Source of the DNA: Gymnorhina tibicen
Taxonomy: Eukaryota; Chordata; Aves; Passeriformes; Artamidae
NCBI GenBank assembly: GCA_013399875.1
Contig: VXAZ01003894.1
Span: 1-64,000 of the forward strand
Length of the DNA: 64,000 bases
Direction: 5' to 3'
Under the pieces are notes generated by a model that was not told the DNA's origin, ran no database searches, and saw only the letters and a list, made by a program, of their open reading frames with translations. The translations under genes were made by a program, and so were the position numbers. Position 1 is the stretch's first letter, and each line of letters opens with the position of its first letter. Positions 27,553 to 40,800 of this stretch are shown one piece after another.

Positions 27553-27781
27553 CTTGTAGATTTTGCAATGGCAAAGTCATGATGCCTCCTGCTGCAGCTG
27601 CTGCTACCAGTCCTTGGATGTTGGTGAGATTTGCTGTAGGAAGAGTTAGGACGAGTCCTTGTTGGCCCCCCAGCTGCCCAGCCATGTTGAAAGGAATAAG
27701 GATTGGCTGATTCAGGGCTGGAGTGCCTCCTGGCATCACCCCCGCTACTGCTGAGGCTAACTGTTGGGCTGTCAGTAGTGG
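27553..27781 (-). CDS. POU6F2: POU6F2 coding exon (MPGG/NMAGQLGG transactivation region)
   Basis: Internal coding exon on the minus strand, 229 nt: 76 codons plus the first base of a split codon. Its acceptor is TGGTTTCTTACAG|CCACTA, with AG at 27783-27782, and its donor is CTACAAG|GTAAGT, with GT at 27552-27551; both are strong consensus sites. The peptide starts PLLTAQQLASAVAGVMPGG and continues through NQPILIPFNMAGQLGG, LVLTLPTANLTNIQGL and a five-alanine run to TLPLQNLQ. It matches vertebrate POU6F2 almost residue for residue as I recall it. The leftover G fits the next family residue, alanine (GCN). POU6F2 is a nuclear transcription factor of retinal and other neurons. This hydrophobic, glycine/alanine-rich block lies N-terminal to the glutamine-rich segment and the POU and homeodomains, which are not in the window. 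No stop or frameshift is present, so the gene looks intact here. Confidence 0.96.
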
Positions 27782-28728
27782 CTGTAAGAAACCACAGACA
27801 CAAACCTATTTAACTGTGTATAGCTCAGTATTACACACTTACAACCCTTCTAGCTTGAGATCTTTTTGTATGCTATTACAGACATGCACTGCTTCCAGTA
27901 TCTTAAAGCATACATTTTCACCAACACAGAAAGGTTTGACAAACATGACAGTCTGAAACTGTAAGCCTCAGTCACATAGCATAGTAGTGATCCCAGCTGA
28001 ATCTAGACTGGAAAATTCATTACACATGCACCAAAGATAATTTATGAGCAAAAGGAGATCTAACTCAACTTAGTCTAAAAGTACCTAAATGCCAATATTT
28101 CCAAAAAATTCCTGGCTGTATACTGATTGATAACAGCAGAAAACACTACAGCAACAACTACCAGAATCTTTGTGGACCAAGACTGTCCTGGGAAGTGGAA
28201 GAATATTGAGTATCTTCTTAGAGTATGGCTGAACTTGGATAAAATTGTGAAGTGAGATGGGAAATATTTTGAAGTCTTATAAAGTGCCATACTACTATGT
28301 CTACATTCTGCTCTAAAGAAAATAAATATCTGGGATAAAAGATAATGAAATACCTTTACTAATTCAAGAGCTCTGTGTGACAGACATAACTGTCAGAGAC
28401 AATAATTCTGCATTAAAATTGCACAAGCTTTTTAATATTAAATTATTATATTAATTTCAGAAGTAATTTACACAAGAAATTCAAATATTTTAACCTCCTA
28501 AATATGCAAAACTTCTTAAGTTTTATTTTAGAAAAACATACAAAATCTAATCTTGCCAAACTTGACTTTTAAAATCCACACAATACATACGTGTTCCCTT
28601 TTTGTAACACCGAATGCAGCCAAAGAGAATCACATTTTCTACATTACACAGATCAGAGATGATCAATCATAGTTATTTATTTTTCATCAAATTGCATGTC
28701 TTGATTAGTCAAAAGGAAAGATACTGAC
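27782..28728 (-). other. POU6F2: POU6F2 intron between the two exons (947 bp, phase 0)
   Basis: The intron runs from GTCAGT (at 28728, minus strand) to TTTCTTACAG (at 27782). It begins after a complete CAG codon and ends before a complete CCA codon, so it is phase 0. A pyrimidine/T-rich stretch (GGTTTGTGTCTGTGGTTTCTTACAG) precedes the acceptor. The interior is AT-rich, with short TTAATATTAAATTATTATATTAA runs near 28435-28460. No open frame, RNA gene or repeat was recognised inside it. Confidence 0.85.
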
Positions 28729-28820
28729 CTGAGGTCCAACAGGGAATGCAGGATGGGACTGACTGGGTTGGTGCTGGTCTGCTGGGCTCGTATCAGGCAG
28801 CACTGTGTTTCCTCTGGCCT
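28729..28820 (-). CDS. POU6F2: POU6F2 coding exon (N-terminal region, upstream of the 76-codon exon)
   Basis: Internal exon of the POU-class 6 homeodomain transcription factor, read on the minus strand. The frame gives 30 codons from ARGNTVLPDTSPADQHQ to SQSHPAFPVGPQ. I recognise this as the stretch just before PLLTAQQLASAV in vertebrate POU6F2; human differs at several positions in this proline/serine/glutamine-rich linker. The donor is CTCAG|GTCAGT, with GT at 28728-28727, and the exon ends on a complete codon (phase 0). The acceptor lies after a pyrimidine-rich stretch ending ATTTCAG. A second AG follows at once (CAGAG), so the exon may begin at 28820 or at 28818, and the phase of the previous exon decides which. 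This part of the protein precedes the DNA-binding domain and is thought to contribute to transactivation in the nucleus. Preceding exons were looked for and not seen to the right. Identification comes from recalled family sequence plus splice sites; no alignment was run. Confidence 0.88.
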
Positions 28821-31800
28821 CTGAAATCCAGAGAAGAGATTGACTTTAATATCAAGCCTGGGGACTGCCACATTACTTTCTACTCTGATGTCACATAACA
28901 TGAAGCTGAAAATGATATGTTAAAGTGCTTTATCAATAACTCAAGCACTCAAATCGCTTATCAGCTGCATAAATTATGTTAACGTTCATTCAGACCAGCC
29001 AACTCATTCAAAGAGTTACAGAAATCTGACAGCAGTGAAACTGAAGCTATCATCAACCCAGCTAATGTGGGTTGCATTATACATCAATTTACATACAGTA
29101 CATGAGCACTCCGTGCGTGTGGGAACTGCATTTTTTTACGCTTAGGTGAGCATCAGCCATTGCAATTTCTGAAAGCAAAAATTATCTGAAAAACAATCAA
29201 GTCACATCTACTTTCTATCTTAATAAAGTATTATCTTTTGTCAGTTACTGAGGCAGCAAAGGCTCTACTATGCACAATAAAAAGGCACTATGAAAACTGA
29301 AAACTGGTATGCTTCCAAATGACAGCTTGTTTTTTAAACTGCAGGTGGAGGATGAGCAAAATTCTGTGAAACCAAGGATTTCCAGCATTTATTGAGATGA
29401 TCAATATCCAACAATCGAACTATACGCTGGGCGCTAATGACTTGCTAAGCATAGAACACAGTCCAGCCCTACTAGGTTTTGCTGAAGTCTGCAATACAGA
29501 TTTGAAAGGGAGGAAGAAAAATAAAAAAAATCCTATCAGTAGTAAGAAAATACCAAGATGTTTTCAAAACTACATCCCAATCCTCCATTTCCTCTGGATG
29601 AAGGGCTCAACTGATTCACAATTTTTCAGTGCTGATGGCATGATCAGGCTCACATTGATTTTTGAAGTTGTAAGAATGACAGCAAGTATCAAATGTAGCT
29701 GCAAGAGTACTGTGGTCTCTTATAAAGAACACCTTGGCAACGGCACCAGGTTTCCTGGTTGGTACAATACCTCCTGTTTTGTTATTTTTTTTCTGATGAG
29801 TGGTTGAAATTCCATTCTAAGTAAACCTTAACAAGATGCTCTTTTCCAGTGTTTGTCCTATGAATAGCAAGATAATTCTGAAACAGTTTCTTGGCACACC
29901 CATGTGCTGTAAGGGAAAAGGATACAATTCTGTCATAAATTTTAAAGAGGGTATTATCAGCTCATTTAAAACAAATTCTTTTATATATTCTCCAAGGGGA
30001 ACAACTTATAAATAATGGAAATGTGAAAAAAAACACCTTCACCACATTAAGGTTCAAATAAAATTGACTGCTACATATTATTCAATTGACTTCTATCTCT
30101 ACAGCAAGTTGTCAATCATAACAGCATTTTAGAATTGGATTAAACAATAAATGTGCAGAGTTATTATGCAGAAATCTGAAAATCTGATTAATTTGTAATA
30201 TCTTTGTGTGGTCTCAAAAATTCAGAAATGGACATTGCTCTGGGAATACTTACAAATGGTCTATTGAAATATCTGATTTAGAACTAATAAAAACATACAA
30301 ACTTGATGACATTTTATAAAGTGAATTCTACAGAAATACGTTTGCTATTTTAATGACCACTGTCACTTAATAATGAGAAGCTGACCTACTATAATCAGTG
30401 AGGATTCCAACAATTGCCTAGTAACATGCAAAAAGAGATGCAGTCACTAATTTTTTTACCTGCAATTTACTCATTCAAATTAAATGAAAAGAGAAAAATG
30501 TAACTAGATATGCAAGACTCAGTAAAAACTGTTCCTTTCAAATGCATAACAATCCTAGTGCTGCTGCCATCCCTAAGACCAAAGACAGGATTTCCCCACT
30601 ATGATTTCCTCCTGTACAAAATAAAGCACTATGTTACTAAACATAATTTTTCCTTTGGTAATTTCCACATATTGTTATGGTCTTTTTTAAAAATCTTCAC
30701 AGCTGTGTGTATAAAGTGATATTAGATCAAAGGCTCGGTATCAATGAAGATATCACTTCCCATTAAGATCAAATCTTATAAGTCAGTTTTGTTTATGTAA
30801 TTTTAAGGGTTGAGAATTTTGTATTTGTGTGTGATTTCATCAATATTAAAACAAGCTCCTGATAATCTGTCATATCATTAAATCGTCCTATGAAATCTTT
30901 GGGAAAATAACAAAACCAAAGTCAAATATTCATTAGAATTAGATTTTATTGCAATTTTTATACCTTGAGCTCTCAGAAAATATGTAAGAAATTTTGAAGT
31001 AATATGCCTGTGTTTTACTATTCTTTTTTCCATGGTGCAGCCATCCAAAGAACCACTGATTTCTGTTATCTGTACCATAAGGACTTTTCAATATTTGATC
31101 ACACAATCTTTACGTAGAACAAGAAGGTATACCAGACCATCAAGCCAAAATTAGTTACACTCCTTTCCTTCTTCATTGTACTAATTGGAATCAATTAGGA
31201 TTGCATTCCTGTCACACAGTTGCTCACCACAGATGATTTTTTTTTAATTGTGCTTTTTAACAGTGCTTAAATGCTCTGCCTGCTGCTTCTAGTTTACTTC
31301 TCATAGGATACAATCATCTCAGGAAAACAGCACCCACTTTCATGTGGTCTTACATGGCATCCTACATGAAATTATCAATCCTGTATTCTCTGACTGAAAT
31401 TCTCAGATCTCTCCTGCCCCTTCTAATCTACCTGCCATAACAGACACTCAAGAGTCACAAAAATGTACAAGAAAATCTGCCTGCTGGGCTGGCACTAAAT
31501 ACAGAGAAGCAAGGATTTCAGGGTTAAGGTCTGTTGCATCACACAGTGACAGCATTTTTTCCTTGCTGTACGCTGCATTCACTGACACACATAGGTCAAC
31601 ACTCTGACGAAGGCAAACCAGAGCACAAAACATCATTAGAAGGCTAAGTTTCCTTTTCTGCCTTATAAAAATATATTGCTGACTGGGGGGATTCCCCTGA
31701 TTTCAGAGGAGTCAGAGAGCTCTGTCTATTTCTGATTTCTCTACTATTTCTGCTTCAGAGACTCATTGCTATGAATTTGGAAAAATACCTTCATTAAGAC

Positions 31801-34800
31801 CAACTGCCCTAAACTGGCAGCACACAATCCTCTACACTGTTTCTCCCCTCTGTTTTACTATATTTATTTGGGAGTTGATTAGTTCCAGATGCTGGAACGA
31901 CCTCTGCAGGTAAATTATTCCCTTGTCCAAATTCTAGTCCTCACTAATAAAAAAGGACTGTCAAAATCTAGACTAGATTTTCGACTTGTTCAGATCCAGG
32001 CCATTATCTCCTGTTAGGTTATTCTCCAGCTCTGCTCAGCACTCTATCAGTGAGGGGTCTGTCAGCAAGGAACCAGGACTTACAACAATCCCTGTAGGGT
32101 TGGGGAGCTACCAGCAGCGCCTTCTCTGTTTGCAACTACGTTTTGAATAGATTCTGCTCTCATTACATCCCCAGCTGCTAGTGCTCAAGGGGAAGGGGGA
32201 AGGCAGTAGCAGGGCTACTACTCTGAAAAGAGAGCCAGTTCTTAACACTGTTTGCCAAGGCAGGGCTCTTATAACTAACTGAGTGCTGACAACACAGCCT
32301 AAGTCAATGAGTTTGCTCAATAGTACCATATGAACAGACAGGAGTGCCACTGCCATAGTAATGCCATGACTGTAGACAAGGCATTAATATTTAATGAGCA
32401 GTACTCATCATATGTGATTCATCATAAATTAATTATAAATTATATAATACATATGTTCACCTCTCATCCCACCAAGGGACTGGAAGAGCATGACACAATA
32501 AAAAATTGAAGTGCACTGTAAACACAGTAAAATAGCCTTTAAAATAAAATATTATTTAGAATAAAGCTAAGTAAAACAAAGGCAACCTTCTTCTCCCCTT
32601 ATCAAAATCAGAAAAAAAATTCCACAAACCAAGTGAAAAGCCATGTTGTACAATATCTGGTTTTGAAAAGAGAAAACAACAAGAGAAACATCAGAAGAAA
32701 AAAAGAAATACCACATCCCAAGGCCACTAATCTTCATACAAAATTACAGCTGTAAATGTACCGGTTATAAAAGGCTTTCCACAGTTTGCTTCTATTTTGA
32801 TTCTTACACATTTTCAGCAACACAACAGGTAACTAGGTTCTTAGTGTCTCCCAGTGCCCTGTGAAGGTGAGAATGCTCCAATGCCACACTTTACAACTAA
32901 CGGGGAAAAGAGACTCCAGTATGGATTCTCAAATAAGCACAATTTAGCTGATCTCTTCAGCTGTAGTTCTGCTGCTCAGGAAGGCATGGGTCAAAACACA
33001 AAACTGCTCTGCGACTCCTTGGCTGCTCCAGGGGTACAACAGTTGCGACAAGGTGAACCTGCACGTGCTCCCCAGCATCCTCACTTGGATGCAACAACTG
33101 TCCCAGCTGCCCTTGTCTCATCTGGTCTCCAGTGCATGCAAGGAACCTGCAGCTGACTGGAAAATGGAACTATACTGAACAGGATCACAGGATAGATGAT
33201 AGAGTGCATTAAACTTGTATGTCCAGCTTTATCCTGGCCCTTCTGTGCACGTGCACTTGTGCCTGCTCAAAGGCATGATGCACCCTGGCATCTGTTCTCA
33301 AACTCTGCACCAAAGCTCACTCAAAGCCAGTGCTCATACCAAAGCATAGGACTAGTCTCAGCAGATGACCTGGATATGAACAACTTCCTCACGGTTTTCG
33401 TGAATGAATTTAATATGTCTCACATTTGTATCAAAACCAGGGACATGCCTGACCACCTCTCCTTAGCACTCAATGCTTTGAAAAATAAGCCAGATCAAAT
33501 TCAATAATACTAGATTTTCAGTAATCAAAAGAATAGATAAATCCTTCTGAGATTTAAGCAAATATTTCAAATGCATTAACATTTATAAAAGAGCATTTTT
33601 CAAGCAACCATTCATATTAAATCTTTAGCTAGATCCACAATGTGACATTAAATTACTTGTATTTACCTCTCAATAACCATAACAATAAGAAATCAAAAGT
33701 GGACTTTTTTCTTACTCACTGAGACAACTCACATTAAAGATACAGCTTTGAGAATTAAATCATTAAAGTAAAAATACTGCCTGTGAGAAAAAAGTCTTAC
33801 ATTTTTAAAACTAATAAACTAAACAATCTGGGCAAAATATAGCTGCATTTAGATCATAATCAAGAGGTAAAAAAAGTTTTTGAGGAAATTAAATAGACCA
33901 ACTGATAATATTCAAATTATCAGGTATGGTGTGTGAAAGCCCATCATCTGTGATTAAAGTAACTCAGTTCTTCACTAAATGAAACCTTAACTCTCAACAA
34001 TTATACCAGGAGCAACATTGCTGAACAAAATTCAATAGCTGAAAGAAAAAATTCAACTGATAATGAAGAAAATATAACCTTCCCTCCAAACAATCTTTAT
34101 TCTGCCACAAACCACCATATTTTGGCTCTTAATTTCACTATTTTCATTTTCCTGTTGCATCAGAGTTTGGACAGGTAGGGAGGAAGAGTTCACAAATTAC
34201 CACATTGTAAAACATTAGTAATCAGATTGTTGCACAAAATTTCACAAACACACCTAAATTTTACAATACTTGCAGGAGACAAAATTGAGATTTTATGCTG
34301 ATTCTATTTTACATTGGTATTGTCCTATGGTTATCACAGGAGATATTTCTGTTACCTCAGCAAAGGAAATCAATCTCATAAATGACATTAAAATAATGAT
34401 TCTCCCACTGAAAGGTACGAATTTAAGCTTAGACATTTCATATCTAGTTTGTTACACAGTTGTCTCCTTCCAGTCCATGACCAAGATGTGGCACACAATT
34501 CACTCCTTTGGACTGTATAACATTTCCCTAGGTATCAGGTTATCCCACAGATGATTAAGCAATTTCCTGCTGACCTGTACTTCAGATTTTAAGTTTTTAT
34601 TTTTAGGCAGTAATTTCACCCTCACGAAGAAACACAAACAAGTGTGTAGAATTCTGGATGTGTGTAAAACTACTACCAGCACCTGTTAACTCTGAAATGT
34701 AAAAAAATTACAATGTTGATGTTATTATTTTACTGTTCAGTCATTTCAGCACAACATACAAATACTGTGCACATCTTCCACAATGTCAGATTGTGTCAAC

Positions 34801-37800
34801 TTACATAACTCTCATTCTTAATTTTCTCCTACCTATGTACAAAGCCCTTCTAGTTTACCTTTGAAAATGTTTGTGGTGTGATAAGGAAATGGTATATTGA
34901 TTTACCAATATTGACATATATGTCAATGCAATATCCTATACAGAAGAGCGAAAAATCCTGCATTGAAAATTGATTGAATTAGACAGCAGTATGAATAGAG
35001 CAGATTTGCTTTACTGAGTGTATCATTCAGTACTTAAGTAAGTAAAACACCACTGTTTTACACTTATCTGAAATTGCCCTGCAGTTGCTACTGCAAAGCT
35101 ACTAAAATCATACGGAGAGCTCAAAGTCATTCTGCCAGCAGAATATACAATGCCATCTTTGCCTGGTCCCTGGGGATATTTACAACTAAAGGATCTTCAC
35201 CCACAAGGCACACACAGTAGCTGAAATCACTGTCCTCATTACCCCTATGCACAGAGCTTGGTTTGAATTTATGCACCTGCATCTTTCTGGATTAGGACTG
35301 ATAACATTAAAACTCCATGTCTCTTTATAATGAAAATCAGACTGTTAAAGTCATTCATGTTACAGAGGACTTCTCCTGGGCAACCACAAGTTATATTTAC
35401 CACCTAACAAAAATCTACCGTACCAAGGCACAAAATCACAAATAACTAAAAATCCCAGTTCTCCCAAGGGCCTTAAGTTTTCTTCTTTCCCATCTTTATT
35501 TTTGCCTCTTTCATTGTCTCATCTTTTCCTTTTTCTCTTTTCTGTAAGTGAAATTTTTTTCTTCTTGGTGCCTGTATGAATATTCTTCCACTTCAGATAG
35601 CTCATGTGAGAAAAGAAGTGTTGCTACTGCAGAAAAGGTGAAGGAATATAATTGCAAAAGTATGTTCTTTATTCAAAATAGACTCATTCTACTTTTCTTC
35701 ACCCACTAAGTACAGTGCATAAAAATCCCTTGTTAGTGTTACATACATTTTTTATGAGTTGGACCCTTCATATTGAGAGTTCTAGTTCCTTTTATACTGT
35801 ATGCATTAGCACAAATATTAAGGCCACAAAGACCCTATCAGTCTCCTCTGAACTCATACAACATTTCATACTCACTGTTTGCTGTTAGTGCTGGTGAATG
35901 CAATGATGATAAAGGTTACTTACCAGAAGATGGACAGTTGAATGCATTATTATTTCATGTTGGGCAGCTGATCCTTAGCTAAGAAGGGCAGGAGGCTTCT
36001 CTAAATTAAACTTTCCTTTCTTTCCATCCCTGGAAGTTTACTAAATGCCAAAGAGTGAGCACATTAAAGAACATCTATTTTGGAACATCTACTTTTGAAA
36101 CTGTTACACTTTGCCATCTTTATAGCTATCTTAGATTTCTTTATGATTTTTACAGTGTTTATCTATGCATACTGGTTTTGTTCCTAATAGGGAAGAGGGC
36201 AAGCTTTCCATCAAAAGCCCAAATTGCCAACAATCACCCTCCCCACCTGACTTCTGTACACTTCCCCTAAATAAGCCAGATTATGAAGATATCTTATAAA
36301 GATATGTATTGCTGTTTGCCTGGGGAACCCTGCACAGTTACTTAATATGTGTTTGGCTGCTGGCACTACAGGCTACTGAAAGCCAGGCAATACATGTGGA
36401 TGATCTCTGGTGCACAATATTTCAGGCTACTGAGTGGAAGAAAAGCATAGTATGTCTGACATATTTTGCTTTTTACAAGTTACATTGGTAGACTAATTTC
36501 AATGGAGAGAGCACAAGTAGGTGGCTGATGACAGAAATTCTACTCACACCTTCGACAAGGGGCTGGAAAGAAAAAGCTGTAAGGTGGGAAGCAGATGAAC
36601 CTAGTATTCTATCAGTCCTATTTTAAAATTCAAATCACCAATTTTGTGAGAGGAGAATATCCAGTTAAGAAAGGAAGCATTCAATTAAACCTAGTAAAAG
36701 CACCTTACAGCAGACTCAGCGTTCAGCAAAATGCACCTCATAATATATGTAAACTCCTACTGGAGTAATCTGACCAGCAAGTATGGTAAAGCAACAGTGG
36801 TTTATCACCGTTGCTGCTGAGTTCACTGGTTTCATCCCTGTGGTGTCTTTAACAATTTTACACTCTCTGCTGTGGTCTTTACACAGCCCTGTGGGGCAGC
36901 TCCATCAAGTGTCTCATTACAGGTTGTTCGGCTGTTCAGACTTTATTGATACTCTTGAAAGAGCCATCCCACAGAGTGGCATAGTGTAGGAGTCCAGTTG
37001 AGATCCAGGAGGAAACCTTAACAGCGGCAGCAACTCTGTATGCGGGAGATCACACTCCTAGATCCAACTACATCATGAAACTGGTAAGTCTTCAGTATAA
37101 ACCTATTTAGCTGCACATGAATCTTCAGAAAATCCCAGCTACAAAAATACAACAGCCTTTCAAAAGCAACTGGTGCCATTTGATATCTGCAGCAAGTTCT
37201 CATGATGTGGCTCAGCAGGGTGAGACATTATTTCAAATGAAAGTGTTGGCTGGAAGCTGCAGAAACTTATGGTATGCATGCCTCCAGATCTTGTAAATCC
37301 TGAACTGAATTAACCTCCTTCACTTTATTATTGTCTGAGATTGGTTGTAGTGGCTGTTTACAAAGAGCTTTTGCCAGGAGTTCCCAAAGACTTTATGTTT
37401 TTAAAGAGCATTCAGTCTTCCAACCAGGTCTTGCAAATATGTCAAGCCTTACCATCACTAAACCAAGTTTAAACCACATAGCAAGAGCTTTTGGTTTGCA
37501 CCCCTTCCCACCCCTTCAATCCTTCCCTCCTCCATAGATCAAAAGCTAAAAATATAAAAAGTAGCTAAAAAACTAGTAGCCAGCATTATCATAGGTTTTG
37601 AGGAACTATTTGCCAGTCAGTGATAATAAACCATGCTGCAGCAGCCACTAAAATAGTCTTTTCTACACTGAAAATACCCTAAAATAGATCTGCATAGAAA
37701 CAACCAAGTGGCTGACAAACATATGGACACTGTTCCTGTAGCATGTTGATCTTGCCTTTATGTGAGTCAAACTCCCACTGGATTATAAATATGTTGGACT

Positions 37801-40800
37801 AGTTTTCTAAGAAAGATTTAAGAACACAGAACAGGTTAAAAAAGTTATACATGTAAGACGCATAGATCCCAGCACAGCTGAATTGCACGAAAGATCTCCC
37901 GGTTAGTAACGTCTTGTCATGCGAGACCTCTTTGTTAACAACATGCCGTGAAGGAAGCAAAAAAAGCAAAAAGAATCCATACGACCTAGCTTTGCCAAAA
38001 TAGCAAGTGGCAGACAACTTGCTTCAAATAGGGCACTGAATTGAACAGGGTTCAATTTTATGGAATATAATGTTTTTAATCCATGCAAATGCTTGTCTTC
38101 ATATATATACATATACCTCTCTATATATAGATACATAATTTAAACAAATCATTTTCCTACATCACTTTCATTTTTATATTACTGTTCTGTTTATTTTTTC
38201 AGCATTACAGTAATTGAAAAATAACTACTGGTAAAAGATGCTATTAATTTAAGTGCATTCATAGTGTGTTATGTCACTAATAGACTTGGGTAACACTATT
38301 TCTTTATCCTTTTTACAAAGCATTATTTTATTGTCCTCCTAATTTCCACGATTTTACTTCCACTTAAAGTCAAGTGAGGGCTCTACAGAATTCTATTATA
38401 TTATTGTCCTGTCATTATTCTAACTCCATTACACAACAACACAAAAGCAGCATCAGCTTCCATTTGTCATATTACTTATTTTGAGGATTATGTCAGATCT
38501 CAGACTATGTGTACGTGCCTACTAAACGTAAGTTGGAGTTGGGCAAAAAGTAATCACGGATTCCTTCTAAAAATGCTTCTAAAGAAAAGATTCTGTAACT
38601 ATTCTGTAAGAGCTCTGGCATCTGACTTAGACCCATCCGGCCCTTTAGAAGAACCTAGCTATATTTACAAAATATAAAGATAACATTTAAAGGTACATAT
38701 AGGCAAACAGATTTGAACTTCTTTGTCCATACTCCAAGCTGAGCTGACAGTAGCCAGTCTTGGTGTGGAAGCCACACAGTTATGCTCACATGGTGCTCTA
38801 CAAGTGCACGCTGTGTGCCTCTCTAACACAGCTGTGTTAGAAGCTGTCTTATGTACGGCTATAAATGGAGAACAGAGAACCTGGAGCAAAGAGAACCCCG
38901 GGTCCACCTTTCCTACCAGTCAGATCCTTTAGTAGCCAAAAGATGGTTTAGTACACCTGATGTGCTTCATGAATTGGATTGCTGTTGCCTTCCTAATATC
39001 TTTTACTGTGCCCAGCTTTGAGGATATGCATAAGATAGCCAGGGCTGGTTTGAAATAGCTAACACTTCTACTGTCTGTTCCTTACAGCTGTCATAAAGGA
39101 AAGAAAAATCAGGTGTTAATCTGGCAAAAGAAATATTTAGGCTCATGCCCAACCATTTCCTGTGGGACCTTCACCACCTCTTTTCATCTCACATGCAGAG
39201 TGTTGTTGGGCTGTCAGAGCATAGAGAAATCCTCGACCAAAGTAGCATGTCAGTTGGAGTGGCTGCATTGGCAAGTATTGCCAGCATGCTGCTTCCTCCA
39301 GTCATAGAAAGCAGGATGCAATAATTTGTATTTCAGTCATTGTGAAGAACACAGCTGGTATGTGTCAACACGTACTTTGGACATGTATTGTTACAATAGC
39401 AGGGGTTTTACTTAACGTCATTGTAATGACTTTCCTCCAAAGAGCATTTGTGGATACCACAACTCCCTAAGTGGTAACAATGGAAAAACATCAGCTTGAG
39501 AAATGCAGATCTATATTATTTATGAAACTGCAATTCTCCTGTAAATAACCCAGTTGTTTAAATAATATGTATCTATGTAATTGAGTCTTCTGTATACAAA
39601 TAAATAAGGCTTTATTGCAATGTCAGAAGTTAACAAACCAGTCAATAAAATCAATAACTCACTTTTTCTTGCTTATATATCTAACTTTCTCCACCTTTCC
39701 TATGTTCTCTGTTTGTTCTGGTTACATATTAACACTCTGAAGGATAAATAACTCCTGTGATATTGTTCAGTAAATAGTGACAGGAAGTCTGAAGAAACAC
39801 CACCTTAGCAATTTGATACTCTTCCTATTTATTGTGTATTGTAACATATATCTCACTGGTATAAATCAGGGAGAAAAACTGTCTTGATCTATACATCAGA
39901 GCACTACAGATTTTTAATGTGAATGATTATATTAATGTCTAAGTAAATTATGTTCATATTGATATATTTAGCTAAAATTTCCCCAGTCCTGGATTACATT
40001 GTCATATAACCATTTTCAAAACAGCACTGCCAGATTATAACACTGAGCTGCTTATGCCTGTGTGGTTAAGGTTGTGTCAGCATTGCCATTATGCTTCACA
40101 TTTTTCAAATATTTATGACTTGGCTGTAAAATTTGCTTTGGCCTGAAACTTGGTGAACCAGAAGTACAATTCTACAAATCTTTACTCAAGAAAATTGTCC
40201 ATTCTGTTTCACTCAGAGTGTTTCCATTAGCTAGGTTCTGCCAGATTACAAGTCAAGATCAAAGGTGATGAGTCTGGTTGTTTTATTTTCCTAATGAAAA
40301 GCAGATCAGGTCCTTTTAAAAATATTCTTTAGAGAAAAAAATATATGGAAGGACTGGGAAATAAGGCTTGATTTTGTAATGTGATTAGGTCCCTAACTCA
40401 AAAATCCCTTGTTTTTAGCTTTTGAAGAAGAAGAAAAATTAACAGCAAAATTGCTGCAATGTAAAAAGTAGCCGTGGGGCAGGCAAATGCACTAAATTTT
40501 GTTCCACTAATTACATTTTCTTGTGGGTTTTCATCTGGGATCTAGCACACCTCCTAAACAGTGTAAAATTGGGAGGGCTCCAAATGAGCCATTCTCATCT
40601 ATCAGGAATACAAACATGCTCACAAAAGCTATCTTATTATGTATGCTCCATACAGGCTCCTTATTCAAAAATATTTTAACAGATGTCATGCCGGATAAAT
40701 ATAATGGCTCATCTGAGGCTTAGAAACACTTTACGCACAGTAGAAACAAATTTGGGCAGCATTTTTCAAATTGAGTTAAGTCCTTAATGCACACCCACAG

